Position numbers and translations under genes: made by a program | Shown: in pieces, positions 16,703 to 25,930 of the stretch | How the letters are laid out: each line of letters starts with the position of its first letter | Numbering within the stretch: the stretch's first letter is position 1 | The notes under the pieces: generated by a model | Databases searched by the model: none | Told to the model about the DNA's origin: nothing | The model's input: the letters and a program-made list of their open reading frames with translations, nothing else | DNA from: Pseudomonas putida | GTDB lineage: Bacteria > Pseudomonadota > Gammaproteobacteria > Pseudomonadales > Pseudomonadaceae | Reading direction: 5' to 3' | Assembly (NCBI RefSeq): GCF_002025705.1 | Contig: NZ_CP018846.1 | Span: 372,001-436,000, forward strand | DNA: 64,000 bases

Positions 16703-17578
16703 ATGAGTAAGGCTCAAGATTTCTCCAAGCTTTACGCTCGGGTAGCGAGCGACATTGCCACTGCCCTGGACGATGTCTCCAGACTGGATGTCAGCAATGA
16801 CAAGGGAAATGCGCACCTTGCAAGCGTCAAGGAAAAGCTCGGTGAAATGAAGTCGCGCTTCGACGGCGAAATTGCCTACCTGGAAAAGCACGCCGAATGG
16901 GAGAACTTCACCATTGCGTTCTTCGGTGAAACCAACGCAGGCAAGAGCACCATCATCGAGAGCCTGCGCATCCTTTTCGAAGAGAAGAAGCGCCAGGCTC
17001 TGATTGAGCGCAACCAGGCGACTGCCAGCGATATCCAGGCGGTGTTCTCGAGCAAAAGCGACGAACTTATCGAAGAGCTCAGCACCCGCTATGTCAGCTT
17101 CTGTGAAGACATTGCCACGCTCGGCGACGACATCGGCGCGTTGGTCAACCAGACCCAACGTGATCTGCAAAGCACGCGTCAGCAGCTTGAACACACTCAG
17201 CAGGATTACGCTTACTGCAAAGAGCGCCTGAGTGTTGCGACAACCGATCTGGACAGCACTCGGCAGACGCTGCAGGGCACTGAAACGCGTCTGGCGGATA
17301 GCCAGAGAGAGCTGGCCAGAAACCAGGGCGAACTGCAGCAAGTTGGCCAGCAGTTGCAGGGTGTGCGCGCAGACTTCCAGCGCAGCCAGCAGCAACTTAC
17401 GGAGCAAGGGGCTCAGTTGCAGGCCGCTCAATCGCAATTGAGCGAATGCCTGCGCCAGAGCGAAGCTGCCCGCACTTCGCTGGAGCAACAGGCAAAATTG
17501 AAGCTGGTGATCGGACTGGTAGGTGGTGTGGTGATCGGTGTCATCGCCGGTGCCTTGGGCTACGCGCAGTTGCTGTAA
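16703..17578 (+). CDS. leoC: LeoC-like dynamin half: P-loop protein with coiled coil and C-terminal membrane segment
   Basis: 291 aa from ATG 16703, with AGGGAA five bases upstream (a further in-frame ATG at 16652 lacks one). The GTPase G1 motif GETNAGKS lies at residues 75-82. No G3 (DxxG) or G4 (NKxD) motif follows. Instead, residues about 145-260 are a long Gln/Glu-rich coiled coil, and 266-288 is a membrane helix (LVIGLVGGVVIGVIAGALGY). The missing motifs sit in the next gene, so this looks like the N-terminal half of a split dynamin. ETEC leoC, leoB and leoA have been described as two dynamin-like proteins, one of them assembled from LeoB and LeoC. The gene is followed by leoB after 57 bases. 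Confidence 0.8.
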   Translation: MSKAQDFSKLYARVASDIATALDDVSRLDVSNDKGNAHLASVKEKLGEMKSRFDGEIAYLEKHAEWENFTIAFFGETNAGKSTIIESLRILFEEKKRQALIERNQATASDIQAVFSSKSDELIEELSTRYVSFCEDIATLGDDIGALVNQTQRDLQSTRQQLEHTQQDYAYCKERLSVATTDLDSTRQTLQGTETRLADSQRELARNQGELQQVGQQLQGVRADFQRSQQQLTEQGAQLQAAQSQLSECLRQSEAARTSLEQQAKLKLVIGLVGGVVIGVIAGALGYAQLL

Positions 17579-17635
17579 GCCTGGGCATCGATGGCTCTGT
17601 AGTTACCTCCCTACCGTAGAAACCGGACCCAACTC

Positions 17636-19267
17636 ATGCGCGAACAACATTCCTTGAGCGAGTTGGTCAGCGACAGGCTGCCAACCCTGCTGAAACAACA
17701 GCAACAACTCGAGCGCCTGCAGCGCACTGCAGGCCAGGTCGATGGCGAAATTGTCGGCACTGGCCAGGCAGACTTCACCCAGGACAACGTGATCTATCAG
17801 TTCAGCCACCAGGGCAAGAGCTTTCAACTGATCGACGTGCCGGGCATCGAGGGTAACGAGTCGAAGTATGAAGCGATGGTTCAAGCGGCCATCGCCAAGG
17901 CCCATTTGGTGTTCTATGTGAACGGCACCAACAAGAAGCCCGAGAACAAAACCGCCGAGAAGATCAAGCATTACCTCAACCGTGATGCCAAGGTTTACGC
18001 CATCTGCAACCTGCGCGGCAAGGCTGACTCCTACGAGTACGACCAAGACCGTGAAGCGCTGGAGCGTACCCACAAAGACGCCGTCGAAACCCGTGAGCAA
18101 ACGCGCGAAGTGCTTGAAGGCATTCTTGGCGCGGAACTCGTCAGTGGATGCCAGAGCCTGCAAGGTTTGCTCGGTTTTGCCGGTGTGGCATTCGATGAGC
18201 GTGGCCTGAGCAGCATTCATCCGAGCCGCACCGATCTGATCAAATCGCAGCGCGCCTACAAGCAGGACTTTGCCAGCCAGCAGGCGATGCGCAACTTCAG
18301 CCAGCTTGATCAGTTGCACAAAGTCATTGGTGATGGTTGCGCCAACTTTGAAGTCGACATTGTTGAAAGTAACAAGCGCAAGGTGCTGCGTTTGCTGCAG
18401 GACACTGTGAATGACCTGCAGAAGCAGCGGGATGAGCATCAGGCGTTCTCCGGCAAGATGGGCGCGGAGATCGAGGATTGCCAGGGCGTAATTCGCAAGA
18501 GTTTCGAAGACCTGAAGAGCAATTTCAGTGCCGGGCGCAGCAATGCCTTAGATACATTTTTCACCGAGTTGAATAAGGCAGCGTGCGCCGCTGTGCAAGA
18601 GCACTTCAGTGACAAAGACGATGTGGAGCGAGTGATCAACCAACTCGTCGAGGAGGGGCAGGAGAAGTTAGCGCAAGAACTTGAAACGGTTCAGGAGGAG
18701 CTGGTAGAGGGCATCTCGCAAGCGATAGGGCGGGCGCTCAAACGCTTGCAGGAAAACGCAGAGCGCGTGAATTTCCAGCAACGCTTGAGTCAGGCAGCCA
18801 GTAATTCGCTGTCGCTTTCCAGCGCGATGGATGCCATCAGCTTCAATTTTTCAGACGTCGGCGGGCTGCTGCTGAGTATCGGTAAATATGCATCGAGTGG
18901 ACTTTTGATCGGCTCGTTCGTACCGGGTGTGGGCAATATTGTCGGCGCAGTCATCGGTGGTGTTGTAGGGCTCTTGGCCGCTGGTCTGAGCTACATCTTA
19001 GGTGGACGCAACAAGAAAATCCTTGAAGCTCAAGGCAAAGTCAGCGATGCGATCAAGAAACAGCACTTAGCCAGCAAGGAAGCGTTCGATCAGGATACTC
19101 AAACCATGGTGGCGAACATCAAGGAACAGATCGAGAAAACCACGCTCGCCCAGTTGAAAGACGAGCGGCGAAAAATGGCCGACATCACAGCCTTGTTCGA
19201 CAAAAAAATTGCCTCAATCCAGGCACTGAAAAATCAAGTGGAAGCGAAACCTCATGGAACAATTTAA
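17636..19267 (+). CDS. leoB: LeoB-like dynamin half: G3/G4 motifs and hydrophobic paddle, no P-loop
   Basis: 543 aa. The GTPase G3 motif is DVPG at 67-70 (FQLIDVPGIEG), and a G4-like NLRGKAD stands at 125-131, but there is no Walker A anywhere in the protein; that motif is in the upstream leoC product. Helical stalk-like sequence follows, then a strongly hydrophobic segment (about 409-457: GGLLLSIGKYASSGLLIG, VGNIVGAVIGGVVGLLAAGL) that would be the membrane-inserting paddle of a bacterial dynamin. A complete GTPase therefore needs LeoC and LeoB together. The last 14 bases overlap leoA, so the two are probably translationally coupled. Confidence 0.8.
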   Translation: MREQHSLSELVSDRLPTLLKQQQQLERLQRTAGQVDGEIVGTGQADFTQDNVIYQFSHQGKSFQLIDVPGIEGNESKYEAMVQAAIAKAHLVFYVNGTNKKPENKTAEKIKHYLNRDAKVYAICNLRGKADSYEYDQDREALERTHKDAVETREQTREVLEGILGAELVSGCQSLQGLLGFAGVAFDERGLSSIHPSRTDLIKSQRAYKQDFASQQAMRNFSQLDQLHKVIGDGCANFEVDIVESNKRKVLRLLQDTVNDLQKQRDEHQAFSGKMGAEIEDCQGVIRKSFEDLKSNFSAGRSNALDTFFTELNKAACAAVQEHFSDKDDVERVINQLVEEGQEKLAQELETVQEELVEGISQAIGRALKRLQENAERVNFQQRLSQAASNSLSLSSAMDAISFNFSDVGGLLLSIGKYASSGLLIGSFVPGVGNIVGAVIGGVVGLLAAGLSYILGGRNKKILEAQGKVSDAIKKQHLASKEAFDQDTQTMVANIKEQIEKTTLAQLKDERRKMADITALFDKKIASIQALKNQVEAKPHGTI

Positions 19268-20999
19268 GCAGTTCAATGCCAGCAAGACCGAGGTCATCAA
19301 GTCGCTCGACAACCTCCAGAAACTGGTGGGAGCGCTTGAAAGTTTGGGGCTAGACGTCTCCCAGGACATCGACAAGATCAAGAAAGCTATTGGCGATGTG
19401 CAGTCAGATGCATTGCGCATCGCCCTGCTGGGCGCCTTCTCCGACGGCAAGACCAGCGTGGTTGCTGGCTGGCTGGGCCAGGTCATGAAGGACATGAAGA
19501 TCGACACCAACGAGTCCTCGGACGCGCTGGCGATCTACCGCCCGGACAACCTTCAGGACCGTTGCGAAATCGTCGATACCCCCGGCTTGTTCGGTGACAA
19601 GGAAAAGGCCGCAGAGAGCGGCGCACTGGTGCAATACGGCGATATCACCAAGAACTACATTTCCGAAGCACACCTGATCTTCTACGTGGTCGACGCCACC
19701 AACCCGCTCAAGGAAAGCCACCAGGACATCGTGCGTTGGGTACTGCGCGACCTGAACAAACTGAGCTCGACCATCTTCGTCATCAACAAGATGGATGAAG
19801 TGGCCGATCTGCGCGATGCCGAAGAGTTCGAGCAGCAGAGCACCATCAAGAAGAACAACTTGCTGGACAAGCTGCAGCGCTTCGTAGACCTCACGGCTGC
19901 CGAGCGTGAAGCGATCAACGTGGTCTGTGTTGCCTCTAATCCGAACAGTCGTGGCCTGGAGTTCTGGCTCGCGCAAAAAGACCTGTATGACCAACGTTCG
20001 CGGATCAGCGAGCTCAAGCAAGTTACTCAGCAAGTACTTGACGGCAGCGGCCGTGAAACCCTGATCAGAAAGACCGGCATCGATGTCGTGCGCGATGTGC
20101 TGGGCAAGAAAATTACCTCAGCGAAGGATGAGTTGATCAAGTTCGAGCTGCTGGCCAGTAACCAGCGTCAGGACGCGAAACGTATTCAGGAGGACATCGA
20201 CGAGGGCAGGAGAAAAGTCCTGGCCACTGTGGACAACCTCTTCAATGAATTGAAAAATCTTGAAGCTGATCTGCTGAACAGCATTCGCACCTTGCCCCGA
20301 GATCAGGTGCGCGCTTTCCTTGAGGCGGAAATCGGCTTCTCCAAAGATGACATCGGCGAAAAGCTGCGTTTTCGCATCGATCACCTGTTCCGCACGGCAT
20401 TCAACCAATCTTCAAGCATCATGAGTGGCATCAGCGCGAAGATTGAGCATCAGCTGGACAGCTCTTCGAATTTCGCCGACAGCATCACCGCCTCGGCGCT
20501 GACTGCATCGAGCCGCGCACTGACTGCCGTGTCGAAGATCCCGGTCGAAAGCATCAAGAACGGTGTGTTCCTGGCCCGTGAGACCCTGAAAAACCTCACC
20601 GGTTATGTCTACAAGTTCAAACCCTGGGAGGCGACCAAACTGGCCGCCAACATCAGCCGCTGGGCCGGGCCGATCGGTGCAGGTATCCAGGTGCTGACCG
20701 ATGTCATCAGCGTCGTCCAGCAACAGCGGGCCGAGACTGAGCTTAAGCAGCTGCAGAATGACTTGGGAGAAATGGTCAAAGCCCATTTTGCCGAGCCGAT
20801 GAAGTTGCTTCAGGATCATGACAAAGTCATAGAAGTCTTTGCCCCGCAGATCATGGCGTTCGAGAAAATCCTGGCAGAGCAGCAAGCCGGTCTCGAGAGC
20901 CTGAGCAAGCGCCAGGCACAGTTGGCAGAACTTGAGGCTCATTTGAGTCAGGCGTTTGGCTCGCAGTCTGTGATCGAAGGCGAGTATCGAGTGGTCTGA
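19254..20999 (+). CDS. leoA: LeoA-like bacterial dynamin GTPase
   Basis: 581 aa with all GTPase motifs in one chain: G1 GAFSDGKT (60-67), G3 DTPG (108-111) and G4 NKMD (178-181). Long helical regions and an amphipathic/hydrophobic middle (IPVESIKNGVFLARETL) follow, and a short Glu-rich tail. Length and order match ETEC LeoA, a dynamin-like protein linked to membrane remodelling and vesicle release. From memory, a LeoA/LeoBC pair is also listed among anti-phage systems under the name Eleos. It overlaps leoB by 14 bases and ends at a strong terminator. A role in membrane surveillance during phage infection is inference from the neighbouring restriction genes. Confidence 0.85.
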   Translation: MEQFKQFNASKTEVIKSLDNLQKLVGALESLGLDVSQDIDKIKKAIGDVQSDALRIALLGAFSDGKTSVVAGWLGQVMKDMKIDTNESSDALAIYRPDNLQDRCEIVDTPGLFGDKEKAAESGALVQYGDITKNYISEAHLIFYVVDATNPLKESHQDIVRWVLRDLNKLSSTIFVINKMDEVADLRDAEEFEQQSTIKKNNLLDKLQRFVDLTAAEREAINVVCVASNPNSRGLEFWLAQKDLYDQRSRISELKQVTQQVLDGSGRETLIRKTGIDVVRDVLGKKITSAKDELIKFELLASNQRQDAKRIQEDIDEGRRKVLATVDNLFNELKNLEADLLNSIRTLPRDQVRAFLEAEIGFSKDDIGEKLRFRIDHLFRTAFNQSSSIMSGISAKIEHQLDSSSNFADSITASALTASSRALTAVSKIPVESIKNGVFLARETLKNLTGYVYKFKPWEATKLAANISRWAGPIGAGIQVLTDVISVVQQQRAETELKQLQNDLGEMVKAHFAEPMKLLQDHDKVIEVFAPQIMAFEKILAEQQAGLESLSKRQAQLAELEAHLSQAFGSQSVIEGEYRVV

Positions 21000-21008
21000 T
21001 CCGCCGAG

Positions 21009-21040
21009 CCTGGCCAGCCACAAGGCTGGCCAGGGTTTTT
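21009..21040. terminator. Rho-independent terminator between leoA and the convergent hydrolase
   Basis: The perfect 11-bp stem CCTGGCCAGCC / GGCTGGCCAGG with an ACAA loop is followed on the + strand by GTTTTT. It closes the leoCBA transcript. Confidence 0.92.
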
Positions 21041-21047
21041 CAAAGCG

Positions 21048-22508
21048 TCAGAGCAACCCTTCGTTATCGAGCTTGAAGCGGGCGTAGAAGATAATCGCAA
21101 CGGCGGGAATCAAAGCTGAGTAACCTGGCTTTACCGCACTCTTCAGATTGGTCACCGCAGCCTTTATGCGCTGGGTCGGAATCAGATCAGCCAACGTCGA
21201 CATTGCCGATGCGGATATCAGCGTCAGTTCTTTGCTGGCTTTTGCAGGGGCAGCCTTGCGGTATTCGGGCCTGGGCGCTTCAGGCGTCGAGAAGTAGGAC
21301 GTCATGGTCAGGCTTGCCGCCAACGCATCGACCTGCTCGAAATAACCTTTCTCGGACATGGCATCCATCTGCGCCACGATATCCTTCCTTGCCGCCAGCA
21401 CATGACCCTCGCCGAATGAAGAGCGGAAGCACTTGCTGATGAGCAGCGCCTCCATTTCGATCACCTGCGCACAGTCGTGCAGCTCTGCCTCCAAGTCGTA
21501 ATGCTCGGCCAGCATGAGCAGAATCTGCACATACTTGAGGCCACGCCCTCGCGCCAGATTGACCAGGCAGTGGCCGCCCAGCAGTTGGAATTCCTTGGCC
21601 AGCGGATAAACCGAGTTGTCGATCTCAAGGCTCGCCCAGCTGCTGCTGCGTACGTGCTTGACGACCTGATCGCGGATCCGGCCACTGGTCAGTTCGAGCA
21701 GGTCGTAAAGCAGGTGGTCGGTGACGACAGGGTCGGGTTTGTCGATCGTTGGCTGGGGCTGGTTCAGGGCGGGTATCCCGCCTCTGTAGCCCTGGAAACC
21801 TGATGCACGCAGAACCTTTTCCAGGCCGGGCCAATAGTCGGTATGGCTGAAGCCGGGCATTGGCACATCCTCGCAGTGTTCGACTTTTTGCCGGCCCGCA
21901 CTGCTTTCCCCCAAGTTCAACAGCAATACGTAGTCATCGCTTGAACGGGCATTGTAGAGCTTGCCCTTGATGCGCTTGCCGATGGCGAACGCTTGATCCC
22001 CCGACAGTTCGGTGGCGGCCGCCATCAACAGCACGTCGCCAATCTCCAGGTTGCCGTCGGTAGGCTTTTTCATCGAGTCGAGTAGGGCACTTACTACCAC
22101 TCGACCGCCCAGAGAGTGGCCGATCAGATTCACCCGCGATATGTAAGGGTGGTGCTGGAAGAGATAGCGCTCAAGTTGCTGAAGCAGTGTCTTGCCCATC
22201 TCTGTGGCACGGTTGCGGCTGGTGTTGAAGTGCACCGCCCGATCGGCCACCGCGGCGACAGTGCCGGCGAGCACGTTGAACCGGGCAAGCGCCGACACAC
22301 CGCCACTGGTCATTGTGTCGAACTGGCTCCAGTGCCCCGACGGCCAGAAGGCGAAGATGTTGATGCAATTGTGCAGGGAGGACGGAATGCACTTGCGCAA
22401 CGCACAACGGTCTTCCATGTCGTGGCCGGCGGAGTAACCGTGAATGAAGACGTTGGCAACTTCACCGGAGCGTTGGGGGAGGGTATGGAACTTGAATTGA
22501 GGGTTCAC
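21048..22508 (-). CDS. Alpha/beta hydrolase, DUF726/DUF900-like, next to the dynamin genes
   Basis: 486 aa from GTG 22508. The nucleophile elbow is GHSLGG with Ser132, the oxyanion loop is FIHGYSAGHD (21-30), and plausible acid and base are Asp191/192 (RSSDDYVL) and His222 (GFSHTDYW). This is a complete lipase/esterase triad in the order expected for DUF726/DUF900-type hydrolases. The C-terminal 200 residues are helical and end in a hydrophobic stretch (YSALIPAVAIIFYARF) that may anchor it to the membrane. It is convergent with leoA. The reading frame stays open for another 56 codons upstream of the GTG, with coding-like content but no ATG, GTG or TTG, so the true N-terminus is uncertain. Confidence 0.75.
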   Translation of the reverse strand: MNPQFKFHTLPQRSGEVANVFIHGYSAGHDMEDRCALRKCIPSSLHNCINIFAFWPSGHWSQFDTMTSGGVSALARFNVLAGTVAAVADRAVHFNTSRNRATEMGKTLLQQLERYLFQHHPYISRVNLIGHSLGGRVVVSALLDSMKKPTDGNLEIGDVLLMAAATELSGDQAFAIGKRIKGKLYNARSSDDYVLLLNLGESSAGRQKVEHCEDVPMPGFSHTDYWPGLEKVLRASGFQGYRGGIPALNQPQPTIDKPDPVVTDHLLYDLLELTSGRIRDQVVKHVRSSSWASLEIDNSVYPLAKEFQLLGGHCLVNLARGRGLKYVQILLMLAEHYDLEAELHDCAQVIEMEALLISKCFRSSFGEGHVLAARKDIVAQMDAMSEKGYFEQVDALAASLTMTSYFSTPEAPRPEYRKAAPAKASKELTLISASAMSTLADLIPTQRIKAAVTNLKSAVKPGYSALIPAVAIIFYARFKLDNEGLL

Positions 22509-22704
22509 GACATGAGATTCGTAGCTAGGCGGGAGCTGGATGATGGCAGTTGGCCTTTTTCTTGTAAATCGGTGGATGCCGTTGTCTTCCCAAATCTCAG
22601 TGAACCGTTTGCTGAAATCTGGCCGGCGTTTGTTGAAGACCGAAGTTGGCAGTTCTGAAGCACCAAGATTGTAGGGCTAAGAGTATCATTCGCGCCGTAT
22701 GCCT

Positions 22705-22745
22705 AGTTTGAAGCCATTATTCCGTTAAGGAAGTGGCTTCAAACT
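22705..22745. repeat. 12-bp perfect inverted repeat downstream of hsdS
   Basis: AGTTTGAAGCCA and TGGCTTCAAACT are separated by 17 bases, in the gap between the hsdS stop and the hydrolase start. It can form a hairpin at the end of the hsd transcript, though no T-run follows on the minus strand. Confidence 0.6.
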
Positions 22746-22788
22746 TCTTGTCTATTAGGAGCACCTTGAGCATCAAACGTTTTCGGCT

Positions 22789-24093
22789 TTACGCCAGCGC
22801 CTTCCTTCTACGTTTGGCTTTAGGAGAGGCCGTGTGCTGGGCCCTGATTCGTTCCAGCAACGTACTGGCCGGTTCTTCGTTCGAGTCTTGTGGCACTAGT
22901 TCGCCTCGGAAGGCCTTGGCAAGGATGCTTTGGGTCAGACGGTCAACACGGACTTGGGCAGCCTTGACTCGGGCTTCCAACTGATCGGCAAAGGCGAAGA
23001 ACTGCTCAACGCGGCGCACGATTTCGATTTGTTCGGCCAGTGGTGGCAGATTGATCGGCATCCTTTTCATCGAGCCAACGTTGAAGTGCTGCTGTGCAAC
23101 ACCTACTTGGTTCTCCGCAACATTTCGCTGTGCTACTTCAGAATTCATGTAGATGCAGCCAAACCCAGAATTTAGCTTATCCGATGGTCGGGCTATTACA
23201 AGGTCAGAACAGTTAGCTATGGGTAGCGACTCAGGAATCACGCACGTAACTCCCGGGGCGCCCGAACGAACGATTGCCAAGTCGCCAGGCTCAAGCCGAG
23301 ACTTTATGATTGATGAGTGAAACTCCTCCGAGATATAGAGAATGTTATCTAACGAAAATCTCATAGGCCTTACATTCTGGGAGCGCAGAAACGGAACTCC
23401 CTGCGCCTGATATTGATTGGCCATCTTTCCTACATAACCAACGGTGATTTCTCTGCAGATATCCCCAAATGTGGTTTCTGTCCACCCCGCCGGTGATATC
23501 TCTACTCCGCTGGATTTTTGGGTATGCCCGTCCCGCCACGTCTCCGTCAACCGCCCGGAAACGGCGGCGGTGAGGACAGACTGACGAAAGCCTTTGAGTA
23601 ACGCTGGTACTCCGTCGATACGGGCCTTCAGGGTTTCCACTTGAGCCAGCAATTTGTCTATATGGGCAGCGATTCGGGTTTGCTCCTCAAGCGGCGGAGC
23701 CAGATATCTTGCATCTCTTACAATTTTGAAATGTCGTGCATATCCTTTGCTCTCAATTGGTAACCATCGCAAAAAGAAAAACAGGAAACGGGCATTCATT
23801 TCAGGATTCGGCCTGAGAATTTTTACCCCGTCCGCGCCCGGAATAAACGCGAAATCTATCCACTTAATTTCGCGCGTATGATCGCCGAATATTATCAGTG
23901 GACTATCTTCCGCCACGACCAAGCTCGCATCGTCCAGATAGCCAGAAATGAATATTCGCCCTTGATCGATTATGGGGAACCTACCCTCAGCCAGAGCGTC
24001 AGCGGTTTTTACCTTCTTCCCTGCCGTGGAGATTTGAGTGAATACATCATCGAAGCTGACAGGTAACCAATTCGTGGTAGCCCCATTAGTCAT
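22789..24093 (-). CDS. hsdS: Type I restriction-modification specificity subunit
   Basis: 434 aa. Two target-recognition halves are visible. Each is followed by a conserved helical spacer: PPLEEQTRIAAHIDKLLAQV…LKARI near 135-160 and LPPLAEQIEIVRRVEQFFAFADQLEARV near 350-380. This duplicated layout defines HsdS, which selects the bipartite DNA target for the modification and restriction complex. Its ATG overlaps the hsdM stop (ATGA), so HsdM and HsdS are coupled. The region is visibly richer in A and T than flanking core genes, as expected for variable recognition domains acquired by exchange. The DNA target cannot be predicted here. Confidence 0.93.
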   Translation of the reverse strand: MTNGATTNWLPVSFDDVFTQISTAGKKVKTADALAEGRFPIIDQGRIFISGYLDDASLVVAEDSPLIIFGDHTREIKWIDFAFIPGADGVKILRPNPEMNARFLFFFLRWLPIESKGYARHFKIVRDARYLAPPLEEQTRIAAHIDKLLAQVETLKARIDGVPALLKGFRQSVLTAAVSGRLTETWRDGHTQKSSGVEISPAGWTETTFGDICREITVGYVGKMANQYQAQGVPFLRSQNVRPMRFSLDNILYISEEFHSSIIKSRLEPGDLAIVRSGAPGVTCVIPESLPIANCSDLVIARPSDKLNSGFGCIYMNSEVAQRNVAENQVGVAQQHFNVGSMKRMPINLPPLAEQIEIVRRVEQFFAFADQLEARVKAAQVRVDRLTQSILAKAFRGELVPQDSNEEPASTLLERIRAQHTASPKAKRRRKALA

Positions 24094-25631
24094 ACGTCCT
24101 CCTCGCTTGCAGAAAATCCCATCACTTCTGCCAGGAGTAGTTTCTGCGCCGTAGCTTCGTCCCCTGCGCCCAAGCTGTACATCAGTTGATCCAACTCTCG
24201 CAGCGCTTCGGTCAATTCGGCCATCACTTCTCCGGCCATCACTTCCGGGGTGGGTAAGTCGGCCGCGTTGACGCTACTGTTGTCCTTCAGCCAGCTGATA
24301 TCTAGCGAGTCTCCGCGCTCGCGAATCTGATCGCGGCTAAACACGCGGAATCGGCTCAGTTCGCCGATGCCTTCGATGTTCTCCGCACGCGGGCTACTGC
24401 CATTCGGGTCAACGCCATAGGCCTTTTCAAAGGCCTCGAGGTGCTGTGCCCCAAACGGGGAACGTTTGCCAAAGCTGGGCATGTTGCTGCGCAGGTCATA
24501 GAACCATACTCGCTGGGTGCAGCCTTCGTCCTGGCGCGGGTTGTCCTGGCTGCCTTTCTGAAAGAACAGTACGTTGGTCTTCACGCCTTGCGCGTAAAAG
24601 ATGCCGGTCGGCAGACGCAGGATGGTGTGCAGGTTGCATTTGTTCATCAGGTCGCGACGCACATCCGTGCCGACGCCAGCCTCGAACAGCACGTTGTCCG
24701 GAAGAACTACGGCAGCGCGGCCGCCGGGCTTGAGGCCACGGTAGATGTGCTGCAGGAACGCCAGCTGCTTGTTGCTAGTGCGGTAGGTAAGGTCGTCGCG
24801 GGTCGGGCCTCCGCCGCCTTTGGCAGTACCGAACGGCGGGTTGGAGAGTATGACGTCGACCTTGGGCAGGTTAGCGCCGGTCTGACCCAGGGCGTTGCCA
24901 AGGTGCACCACACCTTCTTCATCACCTTCCATGCCATGCAGCAAGGTGTTCATCAACGCCAGACGGCGAGTACCTGGCACCAACTCCACCCCGACAAAGG
25001 CGCGATTGCGCTGGAAGCTGCGGGCTTTTTCGTCGAGGTTGTAGTGGTCGTCGGTCTGGCTTTTGATGTAAGCGTCAGCGGCAATCAAGAAGCCTGCGGT
25101 GCCAGCGGCCGGATCCTGGATGGTTTCACCGGGCTGCGGTTTGATGCAGCGGATAATGCTGTCGATCAACGGACGCGGTGTGAAGTACTGGCCAGCACCA
25201 GACTTGGTCTCGCTCGCGTTCTTCTCCAGCAGGCCTTCATAGAGATCGCCGAGGCCATCTTCGCGGGCGCTGAACCAGTCGATGCCATCCAGACTCTTGA
25301 TCAGTTGCTCCAGATGACGCGGTTCCTTGAGCCGGGTCTGGGCGTCGGCATAGATGGCGGCAATCAGCGGGTCGCTGTTTTTGCCCAGGTCCAGCAACAT
25401 TTGTCGATAGTAGTCGAGCAGGTTGAGCCCGGATTTACCCGCCAGGTCTGGCCAGCGTGCACCCACTGGCAGCTTGTGGTTGAAGGCGTCGTTGTTCTGG
25501 ACCTGTTCGTATTCCATCTTGATGAACAGCAGCAGTACCAGTTCGGTGACGTAATCGCTGTAGTTGATCCCGTCGTCGCGCAGTACGTCGCACAGGTTCC
25601 AGAGCTTCTGGACGATGTCGGAGTTGGTCAT
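24090..25631 (-). CDS. hsdM: Type I restriction-modification DNA methyltransferase subunit
   Basis: 513 aa from the ATG at 25629-25631 (MTNSDIVQKLW), preceded by GAGAG; an in-frame start at 25691 adds 20 unusual residues. The SAM-binding motif is DPAAGTAGF and the adenine N6-methyltransferase motif is NPPF in VILSNPPFGTAK. An N-terminal helical HsdM domain (SDYVTELVLLLFIKMEYE) is present. It methylates adenines in the HsdS-defined target and forms part of the restriction complex. The 299-bp gap between hsdR and hsdM holds no clear ORF and may carry a separate promoter, which would let modification be expressed independently of restriction. Confidence 0.95.
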   Translation of the reverse strand: MTNSDIVQKLWNLCDVLRDDGINYSDYVTELVLLLFIKMEYEQVQNNDAFNHKLPVGARWPDLAGKSGLNLLDYYRQMLLDLGKNSDPLIAAIYADAQTRLKEPRHLEQLIKSLDGIDWFSAREDGLGDLYEGLLEKNASETKSGAGQYFTPRPLIDSIIRCIKPQPGETIQDPAAGTAGFLIAADAYIKSQTDDHYNLDEKARSFQRNRAFVGVELVPGTRRLALMNTLLHGMEGDEEGVVHLGNALGQTGANLPKVDVILSNPPFGTAKGGGGPTRDDLTYRTSNKQLAFLQHIYRGLKPGGRAAVVLPDNVLFEAGVGTDVRRDLMNKCNLHTILRLPTGIFYAQGVKTNVLFFQKGSQDNPRQDEGCTQRVWFYDLRSNMPSFGKRSPFGAQHLEAFEKAYGVDPNGSSPRAENIEGIGELSRFRVFSRDQIRERGDSLDISWLKDNSSVNAADLPTPEVMAGEVMAELTEALRELDQLMYSLGAGDEATAQKLLLAEVMGFSASEEDV

Positions 25632-25930
25632 GGTAACTCTCAAAAAAGATAGGAATGCGAGCCCGCGTTGCTTGAGCAGCGCGAATTGCAAAGGAATGTC
25701 GAGGCCGGTTTTGCTGGAAAGCTGCCGGGCAAAGAAAACCCGCTCAATGTGTGCGTAGCTGCCGGAGCAACCATAGGCATGGCGGGTGTATTGCGGGGGA
25801 GGTTATGCACGGCAGGTCTGTTTTGCAAGCTGATTCGGGCACTGGCCCAGTGAGCGGATAACACGAATTTCCGCTCGACCGGGGCGCAGTATGGACACCT
25901 GCTGACTGGCCTTCGAGTGAATAGAACGCT

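Noticed and set aside
16703..19267. LeoC and LeoB as one dynamin gene broken by a mutation
   Set aside because: Each has its own ATG, there is a 57-base spacer with a stop, LeoC ends in a membrane helix, and the same split is known in ETEC leoC and leoB.
25632..25930. A small gene between hsdR and hsdM
   Set aside because: Short frames there lack ribosome sites and coding character; the gap is more likely a promoter region.
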